DNA of 64,000 nucleotides from Paracoccaceae bacterium (GCA_027486345.1 JAIXPH010000048.1:62001-126000), one strand, 5' to 3'; positions 18,304 through 27,466 are shown, counted from the first letter of the stretch. The notes: generated from the letters alone by a model not told the origin. Translations and numbers: made by a program.

Positions 18304-18347
18304 CAAATCCGTTCGAACGGATTTGCAAATTCCTTCGAAGGAATTTG
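18304..18347. repeat. Two adjacent perfect 22-bp palindromes
   Basis: Bases 18304-18325 and 18326-18347 are each perfect 22-bp palindromes sharing the outer CAAAT and the central TTCGAA. The two units differ only in the arms (CCG versus TCC). They lie directly after the hydrolase stop, in the gap between convergent genes. Each could form a hairpin or act as a dyad protein site. The head-to-tail pair is unusual for a simple terminator. Confidence 0.85.
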
Positions 18348-18436
18348 CGGCCAATTCCGCCAGCCAGTGACTCAGGCGCAGGGTCCGGCCCTCCCCGAAA
18401 ACGCGTGAAACGTCGGCGGACGCGAGAAAGACCGTC

Positions 18437-18766
18437 TCAACTCGCCGCGTGCATGCGTTCGATGTAGTCGCGCATTTCCTGCGCCTCGTGCCGCGCGTCG
18501 CGCAGGCCCTCCATCGCGGCGCGCAATTCGGCCTCGGTCTGGGCGATCTGGTTCATCAATTCTGCCTCGCGCTGCTCGAGGTAGTAAAGCGCCTGATCCC
18601 GTGCCTCTTCGGCCTCGTGCAGGGATTGGGCGAGGTTGTCCATTTCCGCCATGTCCCCACCCGCGATGCGGGTGAAGCGGTGCAACAGCCAATGCGCGAA
18701 CCAGCCCAGCGCAAAGGCCGCCAGAAGGATGATGGCGGTGACGATGATGAATTCGGTCCGGTTCAT
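18437..18766 (-). CDS. Membrane-anchored coiled-coil protein, unknown function
   Basis: A 109-residue protein beginning MNRTEFIIVTAIILLAAFALG, one membrane span, followed by about 70 residues of charged heptad-like sequence rich in E, A, L, R and Q (NLAQSLHEAEEARDQALYYLEQREAEL), predicted to form a coiled coil in the cytoplasm or periplasm. I do not recognise a named family. It starts 22 bases after the stop of the double-OmpA gene and is surely in the same operon, so the two may form an envelope-spanning unit. The start at 18766 was chosen because it places the hydrophobic segment at the N terminus. Confidence 0.75.
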   Translation of the reverse strand: MNRTEFIIVTAIILLAAFALGWFAHWLLHRFTRIAGGDMAEMDNLAQSLHEAEEARDQALYYLEQREAELMNQIAQTEAELRAAMEGLRDARHEAQEMRDYIERMHAAS

Positions 18767-18788
18767 GGCGCTTCCGCTTGTATCCCTG

Positions 18789-21194
18789 TCACTCGTTATT
18801 CGCGGGGCGGGCCTTGGGACGCAAGGTGTTTTCCGCAGGGGCGACCGACGGCGAAGTATCCTTGGTGAAATCGGGGGTGCCATCGGGCAGGCGTGGCAAG
18901 GCCGCCGGGACCGCGGCGCCGCCCAACAGCGCGATTTCGATGCGGCGGTTTGTCTCTCGCCCGGCCTCGTTGCCATTGTCGGCAATCGGCTTTTCCTCGC
19001 CGTAGCCCATGGCGGACATCTGGCCCGTGTCCACACCCGCCTCTTTCAGCGCGGCCACCACCGCTTCGGCCCGTTGCTGGCTGAGGCGCTTGTTGTTGCG
19101 CTCTGTCCCCTGCGAGTCGGTGTGGCCGCTGATTTCCACCGGCAGGGCGGGGCATTGCTTCAGCACCGTGGCCAAGGCCGCCATCACGCCATCGGCGGCA
19201 GAGTCGATCCGGGCGGAACCGGGATCGAAGGTGATCTTCTGCTTGGCCAGAACCTCTTGCGCGTTCGTCACGCAGGCTTGGGCGTTTTCCGGCAGGGGTT
19301 TGGCGGCGATCACTGTGCCATCGCTCTTGGTCGGGGCCTCGGCTGCGGGGGCCGGTTTGGCGGCGGCACCGAAGGGGGTGAATTCGATGCGGCGGTTCGC
19401 CTCGCGCCCCAGATCGGTTTCGTTTTCCGCGATGGGGTTGGACTCGCCATAGCCCACGGCGCGCATCTTGGAGACATCCACGCGGCGGCCTTGCAGTGCC
19501 ACCAGCACCGCCTCGGCCCGCGCTTGCGACAGAGCGCGGTTGCCCTCTTCGCTGCCCTGCGCGTCGGTGTGGCCGGCGATCTCAAGCTCCATCGGCGGGC
19601 ATTGCGCCAGCACATCGGCAATGGAGGACACCAGACCGACGGCAGAGGCTTCGATTTCCGCCGAACCGGGGGTGAAGCTGATCTTCTTGAACTTCAGCAA
19701 TTGCTGCACATCGGCCAGACATTGCGCGGGCGTGGGCAGGGCGGCCTGCGGGTCCAGCGCCTTTTCATAGCTGACCGAAACCTTGAAGGTCTGGCCCTGC
19801 CCCAGCTTGCCCGACAGGATTTGGCTGATCCGCGCGCGGGCCTGCTGCGATCCGGTCACGCCCGTCACCTCGACCGTGTCCGCACGCACGAGGAGTTTGC
19901 CATGCGCCACCTCGCCTAAAGCCTCAAGGCCCGCCAGCACGCGCACGGGCCAGCCATCGGGAAGCTCGGGATCAAGCCGGGTCGCGACATAGACGTTCTT
20001 GACGCCGAATTGCGCCTTGGCAAAGGCGTCGACGATGGCGCGCTCGGCCTCGTCGACCAGACGGCCCCGCAGTTCGACCTTGCCGGACTTGTCCAGTTCG
20101 GCGGTGAATTCGGCCGGTCCCGCGATGGGCGCATCGGGCTTCTTCGGCAGGGTCGCATCCAGCGAGAACACCGGCGGCAAGGCCGTCTGCAATTCGCCCA
20201 AGACGCGGTCAAAGGTGGCCTGATCGGTGGTTTCCGCCGCAAGCAGGGTGATATCGGCATCCGCAAAGGTCAGCGTCCCGCCACCCAGGCTCGCCAGCGC
20301 CTTGATCCCGGCCTCGGCCGCTTCGGCCCAGCGCGGGGTGGGCACGCCCAGACCGATGACGCAATTCGCCGCTCCATCCATCCCGGCGGCATAGGCGGCG
20401 GCAAGGATGCGGTCGCGCGCGCGTTCGGTGTCGGCAGAGCAGGAGTCGAAATGCGGGCCGGTGGCGTCGATCACAAAACGCAGGGTAAAGGGCGTCAGCA
20501 CCGGGCGCGGGGCCGAGATGGCCACCGTGACGGGGGGAGCTTTGGGGGTGATGGCGGCAAGCTCTGCCTCGAATTGGCGCTTCTCCGCCTCGGACGCCGC
20601 AATCGCGGTCACGGTCACGCCATCGGCGGCGACGGAAATCTTGCTGCGCGGCAACATCCGCAGCGCGGCGACGCCGAAATCAAAGGCCGGTTGCCATGTG
20701 GTGGGCGGATCGAAGCTGGCGGTTTCCAGCATCGCCGACACCCCCGCCTGTCCCAAGGCCGCCGCTGCCGTGGTCAGATTGGTTTCCGACTCGTCATCCG
20801 GCAAAAGGCCGATCAACTGGATGCCATCGTCGTTTCGCAGCATCTCGACCGAATAGCGCGGGGCCTCGATCACCTTGGAGGGCGCGACCTGAATTTCATC
20901 GACGATGCGCCCGCTGTCCACGACGCGGCCCGCCTGATTGACGGCACGGAACCGCGCGGCCTCGGATTGGGCGGTGCCGGTCAGGATCACGCGCAACCCG
21001 TCAGAGGCGACGCTGATCCCTTCGATCTGCTGTTCGGCATAGCGGGCTTCGACGGAGGCAACCGACCGCGTCTCGATCAGCGCGGCAGCACCCCAGGCCA
21101 CCAGCAATGACAAAAGCCCCGCCCCGAGAAAGGCAAGCAGCGCCAGCAGCCATGCGGGCAAGCGGGCGGCAGTGGTCGGAAGGGTCAGGCGCAT
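18789..21194 (-). CDS. Inner-membrane-anchored protein with two C-terminal OmpA domains
   Basis: An 801-residue protein. A single hydrophobic segment (about residues 14-38, LPAWLLALLAFLGAGLLSL) anchors it in the inner membrane. A long periplasmic part contains BON-like modules (for example GLRVILTGTAQSEAARFRAV and VTVTAIAASEAEKRQFEAEL). The C terminus has two successive OmpA-like peptidoglycan-binding domains, each with HTD.QG.E..N..LS..RA and a following NRRIE(F/I). OmpA domains bind diaminopimelate peptidoglycan, so the protein should tether the inner membrane to the wall. Duplication of the OmpA domain in one chain is uncommon. It precedes the coiled-coil gene and follows ubiA in the same direction. 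Confidence 0.85.
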   Translation of the reverse strand: MRLTLPTTAARLPAWLLALLAFLGAGLLSLLVAWGAAALIETRSVASVEARYAEQQIEGISVASDGLRVILTGTAQSEAARFRAVNQAGRVVDSGRIVDEIQVAPSKVIEAPRYSVEMLRNDDGIQLIGLLPDDESETNLTTAAAALGQAGVSAMLETASFDPPTTWQPAFDFGVAALRMLPRSKISVAADGVTVTAIAASEAEKRQFEAELAAITPKAPPVTVAISAPRPVLTPFTLRFVIDATGPHFDSCSADTERARDRILAAAYAAGMDGAANCVIGLGVPTPRWAEAAEAGIKALASLGGGTLTFADADITLLAAETTDQATFDRVLGELQTALPPVFSLDATLPKKPDAPIAGPAEFTAELDKSGKVELRGRLVDEAERAIVDAFAKAQFGVKNVYVATRLDPELPDGWPVRVLAGLEALGEVAHGKLLVRADTVEVTGVTGSQQARARISQILSGKLGQGQTFKVSVSYEKALDPQAALPTPAQCLADVQQLLKFKKISFTPGSAEIEASAVGLVSSIADVLAQCPPMELEIAGHTDAQGSEEGNRALSQARAEAVLVALQGRRVDVSKMRAVGYGESNPIAENETDLGREANRRIEFTPFGAAAKPAPAAEAPTKSDGTVIAAKPLPENAQACVTNAQEVLAKQKITFDPGSARIDSAADGVMAALATVLKQCPALPVEISGHTDSQGTERNNKRLSQQRAEAVVAALKEAGVDTGQMSAMGYGEEKPIADNGNEAGRETNRRIEIALLGGAAVPAALPRLPDGTPDFTKDTSPSVAPAENTLRPKARPANNE

Positions 21195-21330
21195 CGGTTG
21201 GCTTTCGGCTTTTCGTCCTGCTGGCGGATCGTCCCAAAGAGGGGCCGCGACCCTCCATCCGGATGGCCGAGGAGGATTCCCCGCCCGTCTGCTTTAGGCG
21301 GCATGGGCGCGGGGATCAATCAAAGGTCAC

Positions 21331-22305
21331 TCAGACAAGGGCCGACGCGGCAAGAAACAGCGCAACGATCAGTCCGGCATCGCGGTTGGAGCGGAACAGC
21401 CGCAGGCAATTGCCCGGATCGGCGATGTCCAACTGGCGCAACTGCCACAGCAAGTGCCAGCCAAAGGCCATCACCCCAGCCAGACCCACCAGCACCGTCA
21501 GCGGAGAGGGGCGGTCCACCAGCGCAAGGATCACCGCCAAGGCAAGCAGGGCCACGCTGGCCATCATGAACCCTGCCAGCCAGCGAGGCGATTGGTCGGC
21601 AAACAGTCGCGCTGTGGATTTCACACCGATCAGGGCGTCATCTTCGGTGTCCTGATGGGCATAGATCGTGTCATAGAACAGCGTCCAGACAATCCCCGCC
21701 GCATACAGTGCCAGCGCGGCGGGGGGGACAGTGCCATTCTGTGCCGCCCACATCAGCAAGGCCCCCCAGTTGAAGGCCAACCCCAGAAACACCTGCGGCC
21801 ACCATGTGAAGCGCTTGGCAAAGGGATAAACCGCCACCAAGGCCAGCGAGGCGACCCCCAGCCCGATGGCCAGCCAATTGTAGCTGAACAGGATCAGCGC
21901 GGCCAAACAGGCCTGCACCGCCATCCAGACCAGCGCCTGTTTCGGGCTGACCTGACCCGAGGGCAGCGGTCGGCTTTTCGTGCGCGCCACGGCGGCGTCA
22001 AAATCGCGGTCGGTAAAGTCGTTCCATGTGCACCCCGCCCCCCGCATCAGAAAAGCCCCGATGCCCGAGGAGGCGACCAGCCACAGGTCATGCAGCGTGT
22101 ATCCTCCCTGCGACGCCCCCGCCAAAGCCACCGCCCACAGGCAGGGCAACCACAACAGCCAAGTGCCAATGGGCCGGTCGGCACGCGACAGGCGCAGGTA
22201 GGGGCGGCTCCATCCCGGAGCCAGCGTATCCACCCAATTGCCGCGCGGCGCATCGGCCACCACGCCCGTGTGTTCGGGCTCTGGAAATTGCGGGGGTTGG
22301 GTCAT
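21331..22305 (-). CDS. ubiA: 4-hydroxybenzoate polyprenyltransferase
   Basis: A 324-residue membrane prenyltransferase that attaches the polyprenyl chain to 4-hydroxybenzoate in ubiquinone synthesis. The first aspartate-rich motif is WNDFTDRDFD and the second is YAHQDTEDD, which bind magnesium pyrophosphate. About eight membrane spans follow. An N-terminal extension of about 35 residues precedes the conserved RLSRADRPIGTWLLWLP region. It is divergent from rsmE, with only 11 bases between the start codons. Confidence 0.95.
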   Translation of the reverse strand: MTQPPQFPEPEHTGVVADAPRGNWVDTLAPGWSRPYLRLSRADRPIGTWLLWLPCLWAVALAGASQGGYTLHDLWLVASSGIGAFLMRGAGCTWNDFTDRDFDAAVARTKSRPLPSGQVSPKQALVWMAVQACLAALILFSYNWLAIGLGVASLALVAVYPFAKRFTWWPQVFLGLAFNWGALLMWAAQNGTVPPAALALYAAGIVWTLFYDTIYAHQDTEDDALIGVKSTARLFADQSPRWLAGFMMASVALLALAVILALVDRPSPLTVLVGLAGVMAFGWHLLWQLRQLDIADPGNCLRLFRSNRDAGLIVALFLAASALV

Positions 22306-22316
22306 AGGGTGCCTGC

Positions 22317-23042
22317 ATGACAGATGCGAAAATCAGGCTCTTTGTAGACTGCCCCCTTGGCGCGGGGCAAGGCGTGGCCCTGTCCGAGGGTCAGGCGAAT
22401 TACCTTTTCGCCGTGATGCGCCTGCCTTTGGGCGCGGGTGTGCTCCTGTTCAACGGGCGCGATGGCGAGTGGTTGGCGACAGTGGCCGAGGGCGGAAAAC
22501 GCACCGGGCGGCTGGTCTGTCTCGACCCGGCCCGCCCGCAGGCAATGCCGCCGGACCTGTGGTTGCTGTTTGCGCCGGTGAAGAAAGACCGCACGCAATT
22601 CATCGTGGAAAAGGCGGTGGAGCTTGGGGTGGCGCGGCTTTGCCCGGTGCAGACGCGCTTTACCAATGCCGAACGGTTGCGCGTGGACAAGGCCCGCGCC
22701 CATGCCGTCGAGGCCGCCGAACAATGCGGCGCGACCCTTGTGCCCCCGGTGGACGAGGTGCAGCCCCTGGACCGTCTGCTCGCCGCTTGGCCAACGGATC
22801 GCCGCATCCTTTGGGCCGATGAGTCGCTGATCACCACCCGCCAGACACTCGCCGCGCTGACCCCCGGCCCTTGGGCAGTGCTGATCGGCCCCGAGGGCGG
22901 GTTTTCCATTGACGAACGCGACCGCCTGCGCGCCCATCCCGCCGTGGTGCCGGTCAGTCTTGGCCCGCGCATCCTTCGGGCAGAAACAGCGGCAATTGCT
23001 GCGCTGACCCTGTGGCAGTCCACCCTTGGGGATTGGACATGA
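22317..23042 (+). CDS. rsmE: 16S rRNA (uracil-1498-N3)-methyltransferase
   Basis: A 241-residue SPOUT-class methyltransferase that modifies U1498 of 16S rRNA. It has an N-terminal PUA-like domain, then the knotted SPOUT fold with KKDRTQFIVEKAVELGV, IGPEGGFSIDE and the C-terminal LGPRILRAETAAIAAL motif, all hallmark RsmE segments. Its stop overlaps the downstream small membrane-protein gene as ATGA, implying coupling. Confidence 0.96.
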   Translation: MTDAKIRLFVDCPLGAGQGVALSEGQANYLFAVMRLPLGAGVLLFNGRDGEWLATVAEGGKRTGRLVCLDPARPQAMPPDLWLLFAPVKKDRTQFIVEKAVELGVARLCPVQTRFTNAERLRVDKARAHAVEAAEQCGATLVPPVDEVQPLDRLLAAWPTDRRILWADESLITTRQTLAALTPGPWAVLIGPEGGFSIDERDRLRAHPAVVPVSLGPRILRAETAAIAALTLWQSTLGDWT

Positions 23043-23587
23043 TCCCCCTGCGCGAAGGCGCGCGCGAGGCGCTGTGGCAAGGGCGCGAGGTCATCGCGGG
23101 TGCGGTGGTTCTGGCGCTGGGCCTGTGGATCGCCTCTTTCGGCGGGGTGGTTCTGGTGCCCCTTGGCCTTGCCGTGGCCGCGCTTGGCGCGGGATGGGTC
23201 TGGACCGCCCTGCGCCGCCTGCGCTTTCAGGCGACGGGCGACGCCCCCGGCGTGGTGGAAGTGGACGAAGGCAGCATCACCTATTTCGGCCCGACCATGG
23301 GCGGATCGGTCGGCCTCTCTGATCTGGCCGAGGTGCGTTTGCTGCGCATGCGCGGGCGGGCGGTGTGGCGGTTGAAACAGGGCGACGGTCAGGCCCTGCT
23401 GATCCCGACGCAGGCGGCGGGGGCCGATGCCCTGTTTGACGCCTTTGCCAGTCTGCCGGGCATCGACCTTGGCGCGGTGGTCGCGGCACTTGAGGGGCCG
23501 ACGGGTCAGGGACAGGCCGTCGTCCCCGACATCGCCGAGAACCGCGTGATCTGGCGGCGGCGTGGTCTTGGCATGGTCCGTCAATGA
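23039..23587 (+). CDS. Small membrane protein with PH-like domain, unknown function
   Basis: A 182-residue protein. Two adjacent hydrophobic segments near residues 20-60 (VIAGAVVLALGLWIASFGG and VVLVPLGLAVAALGAGW) form a membrane hairpin, followed by a soluble beta-rich domain that starts FQATGDAPGVVEVDEGSITYFGPTMGG. This pattern resembles bacterial proteins with a bPH-like domain, but I cannot assign a family with confidence. It overlaps the rsmE stop by four bases, so it is co-translated with that gene. Confidence 0.7.
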   Translation: MIPLREGAREALWQGREVIAGAVVLALGLWIASFGGVVLVPLGLAVAALGAGWVWTALRRLRFQATGDAPGVVEVDEGSITYFGPTMGGSVGLSDLAEVRLLRMRGRAVWRLKQGDGQALLIPTQAAGADALFDAFASLPGIDLGAVVAALEGPTGQGQAVVPDIAENRVIWRRRGLGMVRQ

Positions 23588-23653
23588 GCGCTGTGTAACG
23601 CCTGCGTGGCAGCGAAGCCCATCCTGACACGCCATGGCCCGCGGACCCTTGAC

Positions 23654-23669
23654 TTGACCGTCAGGTCAA
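23654..23669. promoter_or_regulatory. Inverted repeat TTGACC-N4-GGTCAA ahead of gshA
   Basis: A perfect 6-bp dyad TTGACC/GGTCAA separated by GTCA, 41 bases upstream of the gshA start. MerR-class activators bind dyads of this general form between -35 and -10 elements. No -10 box stands out, so a regulatory role is tentative. Confidence 0.35.
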
Positions 23670-23709
23670 AGCACCTCTTGGCACCTTGAGACCTGAGCGG
23701 AGCTTTTCC

Positions 23710-25056
23710 ATGTCCATTCCCCAATCCGGCGGCGGGCCGATCGAACGGTTCGAACAACTGACGGAACTGGTGGAATCGGGGTCCAAGCCAAAATCCGAAT
23801 GGCGCATCGGGACCGAGCATGAAAAATTCGGCTGGCTGACCGACAGCCGCAACCCCCTGCCCTATGCCGGGGATCGCTCGATCAAGGCGCTGTTTGATGG
23901 CCTGACCGAACGCCATGGGTGGGAGCCGATGGTCGAGGGGGACAATGTCATCGGACTGAAGCGGAATGGCGCGACGGTCAGCCTTGAACCGGGCGGGCAG
24001 TTCGAGCTCTCGGGCGCGGCGGTGGAAAACCTGAACGAGACCGCGGCCGAGTTGCAGACCCATCTGGATGAGGTGCGCGGGATCGCGGACCCGCTTGGCA
24101 TCCGCTTCATGGGCATCGGGGCCGCACCGGAATGGACGCATGACCAGATGCCGGTCATGCCCAAGGGCCGCTACCGGCTGATGACCGATTACATGGGCCG
24201 CGTCGGCACACATGGCACGCAGATGATGTATCGCACCTGCACGGTTCAGGTGAACCTCGACTATGCGTCCGAGGCGGACATGGTGAAAAAACTGCGCGTG
24301 TCGCTGGCCTTGCAGCCGATTGCGACGGCGCTGTTTGCCTCGTCGCCGTTCTTTGATGGCAAGTTGAACGGGCACAAGTCGTGGCGCTCGCGCATCTGGC
24401 GGGGGTTGGACAATTCGCGCACCGGGATGCTGCCCTTTGCGTTCAAGGGCGATTTCGGCTTTCAGGCCTATGTCGACTGGGTCTTGGATGTGCCGATGTA
24501 TTTCGTTTACCGGGACGGGAAATACATCAACGCGCTTGGCCAATCCTTCCGCGATTTCCTGAAAGGCGAACTGCCCGCCCTGCCCGGCGAAAAGCCCACG
24601 CTTTCCGATTGGGCCGACCATATGACGACCGTCTTCCCCGAGGCGCGGGTGAAGAAATACATCGAAATGCGCGGTGCCGACATGGGCGATCAGGCGCATG
24701 TCGTGGCGCTGCCGGCCTTCTGGGTCGGGCTGATGTATGACCAGACCGCGCTGGATGCGGCATGGGATCTGGTCAAGGGCTTGGACGCGGATACCCGCGA
24801 AGGCCTGCGCGTCGCCGCATCGGTGGATGGGCTGGCCGGTGAAGCGGATGGGGTGAAGATCATCGACCTCGCCCGTGCCGCCGTGGGCCTGTCGCATGCG
24901 GGCCTTGCCGCGCGGGGGATGGATGAGGAACGCCACCTCGCGCCCTTGATGCAGACGCTGGCCACCGGCAAGACGCAAGCGGACCGTTGGCTGGAGTTGT
25001 ATCACGGCGCTTGGAAGGGCGACCTGACGCCGATCTATGCGGCGTCAAGTCTTTAG
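23710..25056 (+). CDS. gshA: Glutamate-cysteine ligase
   Basis: A 448-residue ATP-dependent ligase that makes gamma-glutamylcysteine, the first step of glutathione synthesis. It belongs to the plant/alphaproteobacterial GCS2 family: WRIGTEHEKFGW near residue 35, LEPGGQFELSG, a middle MYRTCTVQVNLDYASE and PFAFKGDFGFQAYVDWVLDVPMYF. These features separate it from the E. coli-type GshA. The start at 23710 is chosen because the preceding residues (MRPERSF) are not conserved. gshB is not in the window. It is transcribed alone between the small membrane protein and DUF805 gene. Confidence 0.95.
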   Translation: MSIPQSGGGPIERFEQLTELVESGSKPKSEWRIGTEHEKFGWLTDSRNPLPYAGDRSIKALFDGLTERHGWEPMVEGDNVIGLKRNGATVSLEPGGQFELSGAAVENLNETAAELQTHLDEVRGIADPLGIRFMGIGAAPEWTHDQMPVMPKGRYRLMTDYMGRVGTHGTQMMYRTCTVQVNLDYASEADMVKKLRVSLALQPIATALFASSPFFDGKLNGHKSWRSRIWRGLDNSRTGMLPFAFKGDFGFQAYVDWVLDVPMYFVYRDGKYINALGQSFRDFLKGELPALPGEKPTLSDWADHMTTVFPEARVKKYIEMRGADMGDQAHVVALPAFWVGLMYDQTALDAAWDLVKGLDADTREGLRVAASVDGLAGEADGVKIIDLARAAVGLSHAGLAARGMDEERHLAPLMQTLATGKTQADRWLELYHGAWKGDLTPIYAASSL

Positions 25057-25062
25057 GCGCCT

Positions 25063-25464
25063 TTATACCGGATCACCGAAGCGGTTCTGTCCCGGCGTGC
25101 CGGGCTGGACATACCAGTACAGCAAGATCAGCCCGCCGATAAACGGGATCAAAACGATGAGCGCCCACCATCCGCTGCGGTCGATGTCATGCAGACGACG
25201 TGCCCCTACAGCAAGGTAAGGAATGGCAGAGGCGAGCATGAACAGCCCCGACAGGATGCCTGCATTGAAGCTGGCCCCCACCGCACCATCGCCCGAGGTG
25301 ACGTCGGCGGAACCGCTGCCCAGCACCGCCCGCTCAACAAAGCCAAGCACGATCACGATGATGATGTAGGCCAAAGCCCACCACCAGTATTCCGACCGGC
25401 GCGCCCGGCCCCGGAAATTGGCGTAGTTGGAAAAGACGGATTTCACCGCCTCGAAAACATTCAT
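25063..25464 (-). CDS. DUF805 domain-containing membrane protein
   Basis: A 133-residue polytopic protein of the DUF805 family (YhaH/YhaI-like). The N-terminal NYANFRGRARRSEYWWW motif and C-terminal GARRLHDIDRSGWW with the following hydrophobic and PGT..NRFG end are the family signatures. Three or four membrane spans are predicted. Function is unknown for the family. Its stop lies six bases from the gshA stop on the opposite strand, so the genes are tightly convergent. Confidence 0.92.
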   Translation of the reverse strand: MNVFEAVKSVFSNYANFRGRARRSEYWWWALAYIIIVIVLGFVERAVLGSGSADVTSGDGAVGASFNAGILSGLFMLASAIPYLAVGARRLHDIDRSGWWALIVLIPFIGGLILLYWYVQPGTPGQNRFGDPV

Positions 25465-25489
25465 AACCCGTTCCCTCGTATGTCACTAA

Positions 25490-25513
25490 GGCCCGCTCAT
25501 TGATCGGCGGGCC
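25490..25513 (-). terminator. Stem-loop downstream of plsY
   Basis: A 7-bp stem GGCCCGC/GCGGGCC (25490-25496 and 25507-25513) with a ten-base loop, between plsY and the DUF805 gene, both on the minus strand. Read in that direction it is followed by TTAGTGAC, only a weak U-tract. Confidence 0.5.
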
Positions 25514-25569
25514 GGGGAATCATTGGCACAAAGCGGGACTCGGTCAACGGTTTTGTCGGTGGGCAGAGG

Positions 25570-26184
25570 TCAGGCGTTCTTCTTGCCGATCTTCGGCTCG
25601 GTTCCCGCGCGCAGCCTTGCGATATTGGCCGAATGGCGCACCCAAACCAGCGCGGCCAACCCCACCGCCAGCGCCGCCATCTGCGGCTGACCCAGCACCA
25701 CCAGCCAGACAGGGGCCGATGCCGTGGCGACCAAGGCCGACAGCGATGAAATACGGCTGACCGCCGCCGTCGCCGCCCATGTCAGGCAGGTGGCAATCCC
25801 CACCGGCCATGCCAGCGCGAGCAGCGTGCCAAGGAAGGTCGCCACCCCCTTGCCGCCCTTGAACCCCAGCCAGACCGGGAACAGGTGCCCAAGGAACGAC
25901 GCCGCCGCCGCGATCTGTGCCGCGTCCTCGCCGACCAACCACCGCGCCAGCAGCACGGCAATCCCGCCCTTGCCTGCGTCCAGCAGCAGCGTGGCCAATG
26001 CGGCGGGCTTGTTCCCTGTCCGCAGCACGTTGGTCGCCCCGATATTGCCAGACCCGATCTGGCGAAGATCACCCAAGCCAAGCGCGCGGGTGATCACGAT
26101 CCCAAAGGGGATCGACCCCAGCAGGTAAGACAGCGCCGCGACGGCCAGCAGCAGCACGGGGGCAGAGGTGATGTCAGGAACCAT
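25570..26184 (-). CDS. plsY: Glycerol-3-phosphate acyltransferase PlsY
   Basis: A 204-residue membrane enzyme that transfers an acyl group from acyl-phosphate to glycerol 3-phosphate. The three PlsY motifs are visible: [18 protein letters not shown], and [13 protein letters not shown] in the second half. Five membrane spans are expected. A GTG at 26190 would overlap the upstream stop, but ATG at 26184 has AAGG at good spacing and is preferred. It follows the dihydroorotase-like gene directly, so phospholipid synthesis is coupled to this operon. Confidence 0.95.
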   Translation of the reverse strand: MVPDITSAPVLLLAVAALSYLLGSIPFGIVITRALGLGDLRQIGSGNIGATNVLRTGNKPAALATLLLDAGKGGIAVLLARWLVGEDAAQIAAAASFLGHLFPVWLGFKGGKGVATFLGTLLALAWPVGIATCLTWAATAAVSRISSLSALVATASAPVWLVVLGQPQMAALAVGLAALVWVRHSANIARLRAGTEPKIGKKNA

Positions 26185-26186
26185 GG

Positions 26187-27452
26187 TCACGCCTTGAATA
26201 CCAGCGTCCCGGCGACGAAGGTTGCCAGAACCTTACCCTCCATCCGCTGCCCGTCAAACGGGGTGTTCTTGGATTTCGAGCGCAGGGTGAAGCGGTCCAG
26301 CAAGAAGGGCGCATCAGGATCGAACAGGATCAGGTCGGCAGGTGACCCTTCGGCCAGCCGCCCCTGCGGCAGGCCCAATCGGCGGGCGGGGTTCAAGGAC
26401 AGCGCGCGCCACAGCGTCGGCATGTCCATCGCGCCCGCGTGGTACAGGCGCATCGCAGCGGGCAGCAGGGTCTCCAGCGCCACGGCACCGGCGGCGGCCT
26501 CTTCAAACGGCAGGCGCTTGGATTCCTCATCCGCCGGGGTGTGCATCGACGAGATGACGTCGATCAGCCCATTCGCCACGGCCTCGACAATTGCCATGCG
26601 ATCCTCTTCGGATCGCAGCGGCGGGGTCATCTTGAAGAAGGTCCGGTAATCGCCGACGTCGATTTCATTCAGCGTCAGATGGTGGATCGAGGTTCCGGCG
26701 GTGACATCCAGCCCCGCCGCCTTGGCCCGTTCCAGCGCAGGCAGGCTGCGGGCGGTGGTGATCTGGTCGGCATGATAGCGCACGCCCGTCATTTCGACGA
26801 GGGCAAGGTCCCGCTCCAGCCCCATGCGTTCGGCCATCGGGGACACCCCCGGCAGACCGCGCAAGCTGGAGAATTTGCCCGAGGTCGCCGCCGCCCCGGC
26901 GCTCAGCCCCGGCTCCTGAGGATGGCCGACCACCAAGGCACCAAGCGAGCGCGCATAGGTGAAGGCCCGCGACAGCGCCTTGGTTTCCGTCGCCACATGG
27001 AAGGCGTCGGTAAAGGCGATGGCCCCGGCGTCCAGAAGAAAGCCGATTTCCGTCATCTCGCGCCCCTCACGCCCCTTGGTCAGGGCGGCCATGTGGCGGA
27101 TTCGGACGGGGGCCTCGGCTGCGCGGCGGGTGACGAATTCCAGCGTTTCGGGCGTGTCGATGGCGGGGGTGGTGTCGGGGCGGGCGATGATGGTGGTTAC
27201 ACCTCCGGCAGCGGCAGCAAGGCCAGCAGAGCGGAAGGATTCCCGGTGCCGCTCTCCCGGTTCGCCGATCTTGACGCCCCAATCCACCATACCGGGGGCA
27301 AGGCATTTGCCGCCCGCGTCTAAGATTTCCGCCTGTTTCGGTGCAGCCCCGTTCCGCGCCACGATCAGCCCGTCCTTGACCGTCAGACTGCCAAGCGCAT
27401 CGGTCCCGGCTTCGGGGTCGATCAAGCGGGCGTTTTCGAAATGCAGGATCAT
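26187..27452 (-). CDS. Dihydroorotase homologue lacking metal ligands (PyrC'-like pseudoenzyme)
   Basis: A 421-residue member of the class I dihydroorotase family in the expected place next to pyrB. However, the metal-binding DLHVHLREPG motif is replaced by [10 protein letters not shown] at residues 57-66, so both histidines are gone, and the TDHAPH catalytic-aspartate motif reads SMHTPA at about 302-307. HPQE (about 177-180) and SIHHL (255-259) retain other ligand-like histidines. In Pseudomonas, an inactive PyrC' homologue is a structural partner of PyrB, and this protein is probably the same type. A functional dihydroorotase should be elsewhere in the genome. It overlaps the plsY start region by a few bases. 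Confidence 0.88.
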   Translation of the reverse strand: MILHFENARLIDPEAGTDALGSLTVKDGLIVARNGAAPKQAEILDAGGKCLAPGMVDWGVKIGEPGERHRESFRSAGLAAAAGGVTTIIARPDTTPAIDTPETLEFVTRRAAEAPVRIRHMAALTKGREGREMTEIGFLLDAGAIAFTDAFHVATETKALSRAFTYARSLGALVVGHPQEPGLSAGAAATSGKFSSLRGLPGVSPMAERMGLERDLALVEMTGVRYHADQITTARSLPALERAKAAGLDVTAGTSIHHLTLNEIDVGDYRTFFKMTPPLRSEEDRMAIVEAVANGLIDVISSMHTPADEESKRLPFEEAAAGAVALETLLPAAMRLYHAGAMDMPTLWRALSLNPARRLGLPQGRLAEGSPADLILFDPDAPFLLDRFTLRSKSKNTPFDGQRMEGKVLATFVAGTLVFKA

Positions 27453-27466
27453 GGGGAACCTTTGGG

